Positions 24,853-33,077 of a stretch of 64,000 nt of DNA are shown in pieces. A program made the translations under genes and the position numbers. Numbering within the stretch: position 1 is the first letter of the stretch; every line of letters begins with the position of its first letter. Source of the DNA: Bdellovibrionales bacterium (GTDB lineage: Bacteria > Bdellovibrionota > UBA1018); the NCBI GenBank assembly GCA_016786465.1, contig JAEUWC010000020.1, positions 124,001 to 188,000 of the forward strand, written 5' to 3'. Under the pieces are notes generated by a model, which was not told the DNA's origin, ran no database searches, and saw nothing but the letters and a program-made list of their open reading frames with translations.

Positions 24853-25548
24853 ATGAATACGAAGATCTTCATCGCTGTTGCAGGAAATATCGGAACCGGA
24901 AAAACCACGCTGACGCAGATGCTCTCTCAGCGCTTTGGGTGGAAATCCCATTTGGAAGCCGTCACCGGTAATCCTTATCTGGCGGATTTTTATTCGGACA
25001 TGAAGCGTTGGGCTTTCCCGCTTCAAATTTATTTTTTGAATCACAGATTTAAAGCGCACCAAGCAATTACCTGGGGGTCCGGAAGTTCGATCCAGGATCG
25101 TAGCATCTATGAAGATGCCAACATCTTTGCGCGGAACCTATATGACCAAGGTCAGATGGAAGAACGGGACTACAGGAACTACTTGGACCTTTATCGGGTC
25201 ATGTCCGGGTTTTTGACGCCCCCTGACTTGGTGATTTACCTTCGCAAGTCACTTCCCCGTTTAAAGGAACAGATCAAGAAAAGGGGTCGCGAATATGAAA
25301 AAAGCATCCCAGACAGCTACCTGGACAGCTTGAATCGTTATTACGAAGAATGGATGGGGAACTACGTTCAGGGCAAGAAACTGATCATCGACAGCGATGA
25401 ACTGGATTTCGTCAATCGACCCAAAGACTTTGATTTGATTTGTGAAAAGCTGGTTGGCGCCCTGGATCAAAGGGACCTGTTCCTAGAATCACGCGCCGCA
25501 CCGGGTCAGCCTATCCCCTCGGTATCAGCTGATATTCTACTGAAGTAG
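24853..25548 (+). CDS. Deoxynucleoside kinase (dNK/dGK/dAK family)
   Basis: A kinase that phosphorylates deoxyribonucleosides for salvage. P-loop GNIGTGKTT near the N-terminus, the ERS-like DRS motif (QDRSIYED), and the lid Arg-rich segment KKRGREYEKS are present. The start MNTKIF is preferred because it puts the P-loop at residue 11, as in relatives, has GGGTGA five bases upstream, and lies downstream of the promoter; ATG 24817 and a GTG upstream are alternatives. The resulting 231 residues fit the family. Substrate preference (dA, dG or dC) cannot be read. Salvage of foreign deoxynucleosides would suit a predator. Confidence 0.88.
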   Translation: MNTKIFIAVAGNIGTGKTTLTQMLSQRFGWKSHLEAVTGNPYLADFYSDMKRWAFPLQIYFLNHRFKAHQAITWGSGSSIQDRSIYEDANIFARNLYDQGQMEERDYRNYLDLYRVMSGFLTPPDLVIYLRKSLPRLKEQIKKRGREYEKSIPDSYLDSLNRYYEEWMGNYVQGKKLIIDSDELDFVNRPKDFDLICEKLVGALDQRDLFLESRAAPGQPIPSVSADILLK

Positions 25549-25586
25549 TCAAAAGATTTCCTAAAGTCTTTGGTCCCAGACTCCGA

Positions 25587-25653
25587 TCTTACGCATGAAA
25601 CCCTGAAAGTCCCATTTTCGGACTTTCAAACGGAGAGAACGCTATGCGTAAGA
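25587..25653 (+). promoter_or_regulatory. Leader inverted repeat that sequesters the LysM-gene start codon
   Basis: TCTTACGCAT (25587-25596) is the exact complement of ATGCGTAAGA (25644-25653), which contains the start codon. Between them TGAAAGTCC/GGACTTTCA (25604-25628) forms a 9-bp hairpin with a 7-base loop. The Shine-Dalgarno CGGAGAG lies between the inner hairpin and the AUG. If transcribed, this fold would close the AUG. Confidence 0.5.
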
Positions 25654-26315
25654 ACTTTTCAAAATGGTCAGTCGTTGCAATTGCACTGAGTCTTTCGGCC
25701 TGTTCTTCATCTGAAAAGAAAGAAGGAGACCTGCCGGCGGACGAAGTCCCGGTGGTGGAAGCTGGAACCGATGCTGCCCCGATCGAGACGACCGAGATCC
25801 CTGCTCCAACCGGTGATCTTCCAGCCAGCGAAGCCGTAGCTCAAGAAGGGGAAGCTCCTGCAGCGCCTCCGGCGATGAGCGGCGAATCCACCAGTTACAC
25901 GGTGAACGGCGGCGATACGTTGATGAAGATCGCTTTCGAAGTTTACGGCGATCTTTACCAGTGGCGCCACATTCACGAAATGAATCGTGACAAAGTCCAG
26001 GATCCCAATCGCTTGACCAAGGGTTTGGTTCTGATGATCGACAAGCCCGCATCGCCTGTTCAAATTGAACGAAACGGCGAAGCTTACTTGATCAAGACCG
26101 GCGACACGCTGGGATCGATTTCCAACGAAGTCTATGGAACGCCGGGCAAGTGGCGTGCGCTTTGGGAAAACAATCGTCAGTTGATCAAGGATCCCAACCG
26201 CATTTTCGCAGGATTCACCCTGTACTATGCGCCAGATCCAGCCCGTCAAAACAATACCGCTCCGTTGGCGAATGACCCTGCCGGCGTAGACGGGCGTACG
26301 CCTTCTAGTAAATAA
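25644..26315 (+). CDS. LysM lipoprotein with two LysM-like domains
   Basis: A 223-residue lipoprotein: signal peptide with lipobox LSAC (ALSLSACSSS), an acidic Pro/Glu/Ala linker, then two LysM-type repeats, YTVNGGDTLMKIAFEVYGDLYQWRHIHEMN... and YLIKTGDTLGSISNEVYGTPGKWRALWENN. LysM binds GlcNAc-containing polymers, here peptidoglycan, from an outer-membrane anchor. GGAGAG precedes the ATG. The leader shows an unusual inverted repeat that covers the start codon. A terminator follows about 40 bases after the stop. Confidence 0.88.
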   Translation: MRKNFSKWSVVAIALSLSACSSSEKKEGDLPADEVPVVEAGTDAAPIETTEIPAPTGDLPASEAVAQEGEAPAAPPAMSGESTSYTVNGGDTLMKIAFEVYGDLYQWRHIHEMNRDKVQDPNRLTKGLVLMIDKPASPVQIERNGEAYLIKTGDTLGSISNEVYGTPGKWRALWENNRQLIKDPNRIFAGFTLYYAPDPARQNNTAPLANDPAGVDGRTPSSK

Positions 26316-26351
26316 TTAGATTCAGGGATATTCTTAAAAAGAAATCACTGC

Positions 26352-26385
26352 GAAAAGCGGCTCCCTTACCGGAGTCGCTTTTTCG
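26352..26385 (+). terminator. Intrinsic terminator after the LysM gene
   Basis: AAAAGCGGCTCC pairs with GGAGTCGCTTTT (one G-U pair), loop CTTACC, then a run of T. Confidence 0.85.
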
Positions 26386-26427
26386 TCTTTCAAGCTACTT
26401 TTCTAGGAAGGAAAGGTTCATCAGTCG

Positions 26428-27189
26428 GTGCGACTTCGATTCGGTATTTTTCTAGCTGCTTTCCCCTTGGTTATTTCGTCTTGTTCGATGCCAGAAGAAA
26501 AGCCGGCGCCCACGCTGGAAGAACGCATCCGCGAAGACAATCAAAAAGGTGAAAAACTTTCGACCGAATTTGAAGAAAAGATTCAGATCAAGTCGGATAC
26601 GGAAATCACGGTTTATCTGCGATCCATCGCCGTGAAACTTTCCCAGTCGCAACCCGAACTGAAAGTGGCTCCTGTCGGAGTATTCTTGGTTTCAAACGAA
26701 GCCCAGCGCTGGCGGAACTATTCGTTACCCGGGAATCGAATCTATATTTCAGTTAATCTTCTGAAGGAAATCGAGTTTGAAAACGAAGCAGCAGCGGCCA
26801 TCGCGATCGAACTTTCGCACATCTATAAGCGCTGGGTTCTAGAACGTTCACAGCCGAAAAATTCACCCGAATCCAATTCTCCCATTGTGGCGGCGCGCCC
26901 CACTTTTTTTGGTGAACACAGTTTGTTTGAATACAGCGACGTCGAATGGAACGAATCGCTGACTGAAGCCGTGAAGCTGATGTATCGCGCGGGCTACGAC
27001 CCCCGAGGCATGGTCACGCTTTTAAAGAAGTACGAAAAAAAGGGTAAGGCGTCGCCTTTCAGCGCAAAGAAAATCAATCTTTTACTGGAAGGGGTGCGTT
27101 CGACGGTGGTGTCGCTAGCGCCGCTTCGTAACCCAGTGGTTCGAACGGAAGCGTTTATGAACCTAAGGCAAAGAATCGATCGATTGTGA
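26428..27189 (+). CDS. M48-like lipoprotein with lost HExxH motif
   Basis: A 253-residue lipoprotein starting at GTG (AGGAAGGAAAGG upstream). Lipobox ISSC at Cys19. Residues about 45-180 follow the M48/BepA-Loi pattern: a helical lead-in (ITVYLRSIAVKLSQSQPELK), a strand pair (VGVFLVSNEAQRWRNYSLPGNRIYIS), then EIEFENEAAAAIAIELSHIYKRW where active enzymes have ENELAAVLAHExxH. Here the first zinc histidine is isoleucine (IELSH 127-131). The later parts (YDPRGMVTLLKKYEK) are also M48-like. It probably folds as a peptidase but cannot bind zinc normally. It overlaps amgK's frame through GTGA at its stop. Confidence 0.75.
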   Translation: MRLRFGIFLAAFPLVISSCSMPEEKPAPTLEERIREDNQKGEKLSTEFEEKIQIKSDTEITVYLRSIAVKLSQSQPELKVAPVGVFLVSNEAQRWRNYSLPGNRIYISVNLLKEIEFENEAAAAIAIELSHIYKRWVLERSQPKNSPESNSPIVAARPTFFGEHSLFEYSDVEWNESLTEAVKLMYRAGYDPRGMVTLLKKYEKKGKASPFSAKKINLLLEGVRSTVVSLAPLRNPVVRTEAFMNLRQRIDRL

Positions 27190-27215
27190 AGCCACTACTA
27201 TTGGAGGTCAGGCAA

Positions 27216-28238
27216 ATGATGGAAGTTCTGGTTCAAGGCGACGAAGAAGTCACCGCGTGGGTACAGAAGTCAAAGACCATCGAGTCCGTGAAAAGGATTC
27301 CTGGGGACGCCAGCACGCGCCGCTATTATCGGATCTATTCGAAGGACCAAAGCTACATCCTGATGCGGATGGAACCCTTCGAGGCCGATGGAATTCACCT
27401 TCCGTTCCTGGTGGTTCAAAAGCATTTGGAAAGCGCCGGCGTCGATGTTCCAAAAATATTGGATGTCGATCCCAGCAAAGGCTTCATTCTTTTGGAAGAT
27501 TTGGGCGACGTAACCTTGCTTCGCCGACTTCAGGAAGTTGAACACGAAGACCTGGAAAGATCGATTTATCAGCGTGTCATTGATTCCTTGATCCAGATGC
27601 AAATCTACGCATCGCCGGAAAAGAAGCCCGCTGAAATCCCCGCCTACAAAATGCGTTTCGACATCGAAAAACTGATGTGGGAAATGAATTTTACTGTCGA
27701 ACACTTTTACGAAGGCTATCTGAAGCGCAAATTGAAGGATTCAGACCGGAAGATCATGATGGATGGATTGACCGATATTTGCTCGATCCTGGACAAAGAA
27801 CCCACGGTCTTCACCCACCGGGATTTCCATTCAAGAAATGTGATGGTCGCGCCGGATAGCGGACGACTGGTCATGATTGATTTTCAGGATGCGCGGATGG
27901 GCCCGGCTCAATATGACTTGGCATCGCTTCTGAAAGACAGCTACTACCAATTAGAAGAAAGCCAGATCACCCGCCTTTTGGATTACTATTTTGTGAAGTG
28001 GGAAGCGTTGACCGGAAAGTCCCTAAATGCGACGCACTTTAGAAAAGTCTTCGATCTGATGTCGGTTCAGCGAAACTTTAAAGCGATCGGCAGCTTCGCA
28101 TCCTTCATGAATCGCCGCGGCGATCCGGGCTATCTAAAGTACATCGGAAACACCTTCGAAAACATCCGAAGGAATCTTCTGAAGTACCCGGAATACGCGC
28201 AGCTTCGCGAGGTCCTTTTCCATTACTACTATTTCTAA
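27216..28238 (+). CDS. amgK: AmgK-like amino-sugar kinase (peptidoglycan recycling)
   Basis: An aminoglycoside phosphotransferase-fold kinase, closest to AmgK, which phosphorylates MurNAc and GlcNAc at the anomeric carbon. The catalytic loop THRDFHSRNVM and IDFQDARMGPAQYDLASLLKD are the AmgK signatures. The start is set by GGAGGT seven bases before the ATG at 27216; an upstream GTG overlapping the previous stop lacks such a site. The next gene, 4 bp on, encodes a MurU-like nucleotidyltransferase, the partner enzyme in the MurNAc salvage route to UDP-MurNAc. Good call from sequence plus context. Confidence 0.88.
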   Translation: MMEVLVQGDEEVTAWVQKSKTIESVKRIPGDASTRRYYRIYSKDQSYILMRMEPFEADGIHLPFLVVQKHLESAGVDVPKILDVDPSKGFILLEDLGDVTLLRRLQEVEHEDLERSIYQRVIDSLIQMQIYASPEKKPAEIPAYKMRFDIEKLMWEMNFTVEHFYEGYLKRKLKDSDRKIMMDGLTDICSILDKEPTVFTHRDFHSRNVMVAPDSGRLVMIDFQDARMGPAQYDLASLLKDSYYQLEESQITRLLDYYFVKWEALTGKSLNATHFRKVFDLMSVQRNFKAIGSFASFMNRRGDPGYLKYIGNTFENIRRNLLKYPEYAQLREVLFHYYYF

Positions 28239-28242
28239 GGCG

Positions 28243-29247
28243 ATGATCATGGCGGCGGGTCTAGGCACCCGTCTGAAACCCTTTACGGAAGATTCGGCCA
28301 AAGCCGCGCTTCCTGTGATGGGTGTCCCCATGATTCAGCTGGCGATCGACGCGGCTTCGGGTGTCGGCGCTAGGGATTTGATCGTGAACGTCCACGCGCA
28401 TGGAAAGGCCTTTCAGCAAGTTCTGGGGCGGATGGATTTGGGTGGCGGAAAGATTCGAATCAGTGATGAATCCAAGCAGCTTTTAGGAAGCGCCGGTGGG
28501 GTTCGGCAAGCACTGGATCTTTTGGGGGCAGGTTCATTTGTTTTGCTGAATGCCGATACCCTGAACGACATCGATCTAACGGCTTTGGTGAAAAGACATC
28601 AGGAACTTCGAAAGTCACACGGCGTTTGGATGACCATGGCGCTTTTTAAGGAAAGCCCGATGCCCGGAAAGTACCGTCAGATGAAGATGGATTCTTCAAG
28701 CGGTTTGATCCACGGATTTGATCCCGAACCCAAGCAGAAAGTTCCATTCTTCATCGGAACAGCTGTCGTTGAAAAAGAAGCTTACGATTTTCTTCCCGCA
28801 GGAAAACCCAGCGAATTCGTCCCCACCGTATTGGATCGACTGATCGTAGAAAAAAAGCTGGGGTTCTTTTTGTCCGATGGAATCTGGTTCGACATAGGTT
28901 CTCCCGTGCTTTGGCTTCAAGCCCATCAAGAATGCATGCGACTTTGGAACCAAGGTCGGCTGCCTATGGAATGGAAAAGACGCTTCATGGACGCGCACGT
29001 TCAGAAGGTTTCAGATCGTCTTTTCATCGGGCCGATTCGAAGCCAGGCGGATGAAAAAGAATGGCAGAAGCGACTTTCAGCAGACATCGAAGGTTTCTTT
29101 TACCTGGATCCCGCGCGACTGACCGATTGGACCGGGGAAGATTTCAAAAGGACGACGGGATCCGTCGTCTATCAGGTTTCAGCCGAAATGATTCGCACGA
29201 ATCCCGGTAAGGGAATCGGGTATGAAGATCATTGGGTCTTGATCTGA
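28243..29247 (+). CDS. murU: MurU-like nucleotidyltransferase
   Basis: A 334-residue sugar-1-phosphate nucleotidyltransferase. MIMAAGLGTRLKPFTEDSAKAALPV carries the nucleotide-binding GLGTRLKP and a lysine further on; LNADTLNDID and FDIGSPVLWL complete the active site. With AmgK beside it, the likely reaction is MurNAc-1-P + UTP to UDP-MurNAc, which bypasses de novo synthesis. The ATG leaves almost no residues before the first strand, so initiation could be slightly upstream at a non-standard codon. The C-terminal about 100 residues extend past the usual MurU. The last 19 bp overlap the convergent anmK. Confidence 0.82.
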   Translation: MIMAAGLGTRLKPFTEDSAKAALPVMGVPMIQLAIDAASGVGARDLIVNVHAHGKAFQQVLGRMDLGGGKIRISDESKQLLGSAGGVRQALDLLGAGSFVLLNADTLNDIDLTALVKRHQELRKSHGVWMTMALFKESPMPGKYRQMKMDSSSGLIHGFDPEPKQKVPFFIGTAVVEKEAYDFLPAGKPSEFVPTVLDRLIVEKKLGFFLSDGIWFDIGSPVLWLQAHQECMRLWNQGRLPMEWKRRFMDAHVQKVSDRLFIGPIRSQADEKEWQKRLSADIEGFFYLDPARLTDWTGEDFKRTTGSVVYQVSAEMIRTNPGKGIGYEDHWVLI

Positions 29248-30395
29248 TCGCGGATGATTTTGATTCGTTCGGTAAGGGTAGACCAGTTTTCCCCTGGGAT
29301 GATCGATGCCGGAGGAACCCAGCCTTTGGCACCGGTCCAGACGCCACTGGACGAAAGCCCCAGAAGACTTCGAAATCCGAAATAGGCAAAACCTTGTGAT
29401 TCAATTCCGGAAGGATCGACGCCAGCGTCCAGGCTGCTGATGACCTCGATGTTTGGAAGGCGAATGGTCAGCGCTTCCATCAGGGAAGGATTCTTTGCGC
29501 CGCCGCCGCAAACGACGATGGTTTGAAGCGGTTTTCCTTTCGAAAGTATGTTTTTTTCGTAAGCCTGCGCGATGGATTCTACGGTGAACCACAATGCGGT
29601 GGCGATCAGGGATTCTCCCTTTTTCTTGGATGCCCGAAGCAGGATTTCAAAAGGGAAATCGTCTCGGCCGGTGCTTTTCGGAGCAGGTTTTTTCAGAAAC
29701 GGAATTCGCATCAGTTTTTGAAGGGCGCCCGTATCCACTTCGCCCTTCAGTGCCAGCTTTCCGTCCCGATCGAATCGTTGCTTTCCGCGGGTTAGCTTTT
29801 CGGTTGCAGCGTCCAACCAAAGATTTCCGGGCCCAGTATCAAAAGCCAGGATGTCACCTTCGGGTCCCACGTAGGTCAGGTTGCTGATGCCCCCGATATT
29901 GTGAATCGCGATTCCCGAACTATGTCCCAAAATGTCGGCCAAAAGGCGGTGGTAAAGGGGAAGCAAGGGTGCTCCTTGTCCGCTTGCCGCCAAGTCGCCT
30001 TCACGAAATCCAGATACCGTGGTCAGTCTGGTCTTTCGCGCGATTTCGTAGGGGTTACCCATTTGAATCGTGATTCGTTCTTTGGGGTGATGCCCCAGGG
30101 TTTGACCGTGATTCGCGATAGCATCCGGTTTTTCAGAATGTTTCTGAATCAGCTGCTCAAGTGCCTTCGCGTACCAGTCGCCAAGATCTCGATCCAGTTT
30201 GTGCCAGTCCAAAAGACTAGCCTGCGTGTAAGGTTCTTGAGCCTGCAGGACCCTTTTTCTTAATGCCGCGGGATAGGGCGCAGAATCCGCCCAAAGAATT
30301 CGACTTCCGTCGCCGTTGAAATCCACGCAAGACGCGTCCAAGCCATCGCAAGATGTCCCGGTCATGACCCCCAGGACTCGAATGGATTCGTTCAT
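29229..30395 (-). CDS. anmK: Anhydro-N-acetylmuramic acid kinase
   Basis: A 388-residue kinase of the ASKHA fold that converts 1,6-anhydroMurNAc to MurNAc-6-P. GVMTGTSCDGLDASCV, ANHGQTLGHHP, HNIGGISNLTY, AFDTGPGNLWLD and VVCGGGAKN are hallmark segments. The start MNESIRVLGV is set by an ATGA overlap with the ferredoxin stop codon; the longer frame upstream is the ferredoxin gene itself in another frame. It is convergent with murU, so three sugar-recycling genes cluster here on two strands. Confidence 0.93.
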   Translation of the reverse strand: MNESIRVLGVMTGTSCDGLDASCVDFNGDGSRILWADSAPYPAALRKRVLQAQEPYTQASLLDWHKLDRDLGDWYAKALEQLIQKHSEKPDAIANHGQTLGHHPKERITIQMGNPYEIARKTRLTTVSGFREGDLAASGQGAPLLPLYHRLLADILGHSSGIAIHNIGGISNLTYVGPEGDILAFDTGPGNLWLDAATEKLTRGKQRFDRDGKLALKGEVDTGALQKLMRIPFLKKPAPKSTGRDDFPFEILLRASKKKGESLIATALWFTVESIAQAYEKNILSKGKPLQTIVVCGGGAKNPSLMEALTIRLPNIEVISSLDAGVDPSGIESQGFAYFGFRSLLGLSSSGVWTGAKGWVPPASIIPGENWSTLTERIKIIRDQIKTQ

Positions 30396-30589
30396 TCCTT
30401 GCTCTCGTTTCTCAGTTTCCTCAAAGGGACGATGGCCTTGACTGGACACACCGCCACACACGCGGCGTGATCGGCGCAAGTGTCAGTGTCGATGAAGACT
30501 TGTGTCGGTCCAGTCACGATGGAATCGGTGGGGCATTCAGGAAGGCAAGCGCCACACAGCGTGCAGGTGTTCAGGACTTGATAGGGCAC
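30392..30589 (-). CDS. Two-cluster ferredoxin with a His in the second motif
   Basis: A 65-residue ferredoxin with a GTG start. The first cluster motif is standard: C9-x2-C12-x2-C15-x3-C19-P. The second is CADHAACVAVCP: C38, H41, C44, C48, so the second cysteine of the usual CxxCxxCxxxCP is histidine. The cluster could be 4Fe-4S with His ligation or 3Fe-4S. It is co-transcribed with anmK through an ATGA overlap, but no redox partner is encoded nearby; a link to sugar recycling is not evident. Confidence 0.88.
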   Translation of the reverse strand: MPYQVLNTCTLCGACLPECPTDSIVTGPTQVFIDTDTCADHAACVAVCPVKAIVPLRKLRNESKE

Positions 30590-30666
30590 CGCTTATACCT
30601 CTGGCATTCACTGTAAGGTCAGGCCGATCCGTTGACAAGGGAAGCGTGTGCAGGCAGCTTGAATGA

Positions 30667-31413
30667 ATGCGGATTTTGAAGGCTCCCACCCGTCTGAAAT
30701 GGACGGTCACTTTGTTGTACCTCAGCATCCCGATGGCGATCCTTCAGCTTTTGGTGGCTGCACGCATCCAGTGGTGGAGCCTGCCGCTTCGCCAGATTCT
30801 AATCATGAGCGTGCTGGTCGGAGCACTTTGTACCTTTTTCGCAATATTCCTGATTCGAGGAAATCGTTGGGCGATGACGTGCGTGAACATTTCGACCATT
30901 CTTTGGACGGTGTTCAGTGGGATTCACGCTTTTCGAATGGAGAACTACGGGATGGCCTTCTATTCCGTCTTCATCGCATTCTACGGATTGACCCTTTCCT
31001 TTCTGATTTCGAATGAAACACAAAGGTCGTTTTTCGATCCTCGAATGAAATGGTTCCAGGGGACCCCTGAAAAAATTCCAGGATTGAAATGTTGGTTCAT
31101 AGACCCAGCCACCGAATTCGAACTGAAAGTGGGCCGGTTTGATGAAGACGGAGCATTTGTTTACGCAGACTCGCAACAGCCGTCCGAAAAACTGAAGGCT
31201 TTGCTCAGTGACAAGAAAAGCGCGAAGAAGCTGATGAGAAAAGTCGATATCGGTTTCGAATTTCAGAATCGAAAAATTCAGTGTTCAGGGAATGTCATTT
31301 CAGTACTAGAATATGGAGCAGGTGTCGGGATTCAGTTTCGCGCAATGGATTTTGATGCGCGAAAAGACCTCGGAGACTTTGTCGAGGAACTCAAGGGGAT
31401 GGGGTATGTCTAA
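30667..31413 (+). CDS. Membrane protein with PilZ-like C-terminal domain
   Basis: A 248-residue protein with about four transmembrane helices in the first 120 residues (LLYLSIPMAILQLLVAARI, QILIMSVLVGALCTFFAIFLI and two more), then a soluble domain of about 110 residues with the beta-strand pattern of PilZ (VGRFDEDGAFVYAD ... IQCSGNVISVLEYGAGVGIQF). The c-di-GMP-binding RxxxR and DxSxxG motifs are not clear, so ligand binding is doubtful. It overlaps the next lipoprotein gene by 8 bp (ATGTCTAA), so the two are coupled. Function unknown. Confidence 0.7.
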   Translation: MRILKAPTRLKWTVTLLYLSIPMAILQLLVAARIQWWSLPLRQILIMSVLVGALCTFFAIFLIRGNRWAMTCVNISTILWTVFSGIHAFRMENYGMAFYSVFIAFYGLTLSFLISNETQRSFFDPRMKWFQGTPEKIPGLKCWFIDPATEFELKVGRFDEDGAFVYADSQQPSEKLKALLSDKKSAKKLMRKVDIGFEFQNRKIQCSGNVISVLEYGAGVGIQFRAMDFDARKDLGDFVEELKGMGYV

Positions 31414-31870
31414 AATTCTTCGTCTGGCGTTCATCGCTGCCTTGATCATGGTAGCGGCCTGTTCAAAGGGGCCCGACGTCAGCGGCGATCCCAAGAAGAT
31501 GTTGGAATCGTATATCGAAAAAAGTTTTTCGATTCGATCAGTCGACGACAGAAAAGACCTGGCACAGTACCTTTCGGGTGAAACCCAAAGAAAACTTCTA
31601 GCTTGGAGCGACGATCAGTTCCGGTTGGCATTCATCGAAACCAAACGGGTCTTTCAAAAATTATTGGTCCGAGAAATCAAGAAACTGAGCGCGGCCGAAG
31701 TTTCGATCACTTATGAATTGGTCTATTTGGACCAGAATCGCGGAAAAGACGCCAAGGTGACTTCGAAGAAACTGGCGTCCCTGCTTTTGCAAGACTCCAA
31801 GTGGACGATTTCCGAAGTGAAGAACATTAAGGAAGTAGTCGAATACCGAAACGAAATGTCGCTGCCCTAG
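31406..31870 (+). CDS. Lipoprotein of unknown function
   Basis: A 154-residue lipoprotein whose start, MSKILRLAF, overlaps the previous stop and follows GGGG; a longer frame starting at 31313 is only overlap with the membrane gene. The signal peptide ends in lipobox VAAC. The mature part (KKMLESYIEKSFSIRSVDDRKDLAQYLSGETQRKL) is helix then a strand-rich half and resembles the NTF2-like lipoproteins loosely; no catalytic residues are seen. Likely acts in the envelope with the preceding membrane protein. Confidence 0.78.
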   Translation: MSKILRLAFIAALIMVAACSKGPDVSGDPKKMLESYIEKSFSIRSVDDRKDLAQYLSGETQRKLLAWSDDQFRLAFIETKRVFQKLLVREIKKLSAAEVSITYELVYLDQNRGKDAKVTSKKLASLLLQDSKWTISEVKNIKEVVEYRNEMSLP

Positions 31871-31873
31871 ATT

Positions 31874-32311
31874 CTAGATCAGCGATCCGGTACAGGAAGC
31901 GCTTCCTGCGCTGATGTTCTGGCGAAGTTCAACCACGGCCCAACCCGACGGAGCATAGGTTCCCGTGCTGATTGTGCTGTTGTAATTCTGATCCCCTGAC
32001 GAACCCTTCAAAGAAGCAGAAAATAGAACATTAGGCGTGCCCGAAACGTTGGCGGTAACAAAAAGGGGTAGGGTTACCGACGAAGGTAAGGCTAGCCCTT
32101 CCAAGCGAAGCACATAGAAACCAGACACGCGGTAAACCTTCACGGTCCCTGCGTTCGTGCCTGAACAGTTCATAGAACCGGTTCGGACGACGTCGGTACC
32201 GGGCACGGGATCAAAAAACGAACTGGATCCGCTCAGTGTCCCACAGCCCCAAAGCGTCACCGCCAGCAGCCCAAATGCGGCCAAATGCAATAGGTTCGAT
32301 CGAATCGTCAT
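31874..32311 (-). CDS. Lipoprotein with DM13-like pattern
   Basis: A 145-residue lipoprotein with lipobox LWGC. The mature part (VKVYRVSGFYVLRLEGLALP ... ASLKGSSGDQNYN ... YAPSGWAVVELRQ) follows the strand order and the LKG-x-G-xQ-Y motif of DM13 domains, which are proposed electron-transfer or matrix domains, but the match is short and by eye. It is convergent with the preceding lipoprotein gene, 3 bp apart, and divergent from the GAF gene. Confidence 0.65.
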   Translation of the reverse strand: MTIRSNLLHLAAFGLLAVTLWGCGTLSGSSSFFDPVPGTDVVRTGSMNCSGTNAGTVKVYRVSGFYVLRLEGLALPSSVTLPLFVTANVSGTPNVLFSASLKGSSGDQNYNSTISTGTYAPSGWAVVELRQNISAGSASCTGSLI

Positions 32312-32384
32312 CGGTTTGACACCTAAAAATAGTCCTCAAACCATGGTCACACAGTTCCGAAATGTTCACAAGGAGGGTCGAAGT

Positions 32385-33077
32385 GTGAGCCAAGGTGGCG
32401 ATTCAAATAGCGGTTCGGGTTCTTCTTCGATTTCTTTGGAAAGCTTCGTTCCAATTCTCGAGGCCCCAAGTTCTAGCGAGACCGGGTCCGAAACATTGGG
32501 GGGTTTGTTAGGGGATGAAGTCGCCGCTACCAACACACGAAAGCTAGCGCTGAACGAAGCGCTTCTGAACTTGTTGCCCAAAGATCTAGCCTTTCAAGAT
32601 TTCATGCGCGAACTGCTTCTTTCTTTCCAAAAAGTGGTTCCGTCCGAAGCGGGTACGATTTTCGAATTGGATCAGGAAAGTAACAGCCTTTTCTTTCGGG
32701 CGGTGTCGGGACAAGCGTCCGATACAGTCACAAAGTTTTTGATTCCCATTGGCCAGGGTATTGTCGGTTTTGTCGCCGAATCCAGAAAATCGGCCAAGGT
32801 GGATCAGGTGCAAGACAATGCACGGCACATCAAGGCGATCCAGGCTGCTGTCGGATTTTCACCCAACAACTTAGTAGCTGTTCCGATCTTTGTTCGCGGA
32901 AAAATTTACGGCGTTCTAGAACTTTTGAACCGAATTGGCGAACCCAACTTCAAGGCCAGCGACGTCGAACTGTTGGAATATGCCGTTTCGATGGCATCCA
33001 AGGTCATTGAAACACGGCTGGTGATTGCTTGGGCCTTGAACCAGAATTCCGCAGCCACGGAGAAAAAGTCGGCATGA
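32385..33077 (+). CDS. GAF-domain protein
   Basis: A 230-residue protein starting at GTG with a strong AAGGAGG eight bases before it; the longer frame (from 32157) would run across the divergent lipoprotein gene. Residues about 1-60 are a Ser/Gly-rich disordered region, then one GAF domain fills the remainder (FQKVVPSEAGTIFELDQES ... GIVGFVAESRKSAKVDQVQDNARH ... LVAVPIFVRGKIYGVLELLN). It binds a small ligand, probably a nucleotide. It overlaps the PilT-like gene by ATGA, which suggests it senses something that regulates the pilus motor. Confidence 0.85.
   Translation: MSQGGDSNSGSGSSSISLESFVPILEAPSSSETGSETLGGLLGDEVAATNTRKLALNEALLNLLPKDLAFQDFMRELLLSFQKVVPSEAGTIFELDQESNSLFFRAVSGQASDTVTKFLIPIGQGIVGFVAESRKSAKVDQVQDNARHIKAIQAAVGFSPNNLVAVPIFVRGKIYGVLELLNRIGEPNFKASDVELLEYAVSMASKVIETRLVIAWALNQNSAATEKKSA

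Noticed and set aside
32157-32384. Longer N-terminus for the GAF protein
   Set aside because: It would overlap the divergent lipoprotein gene; GTG at 32385 has an AAGGAGG site.
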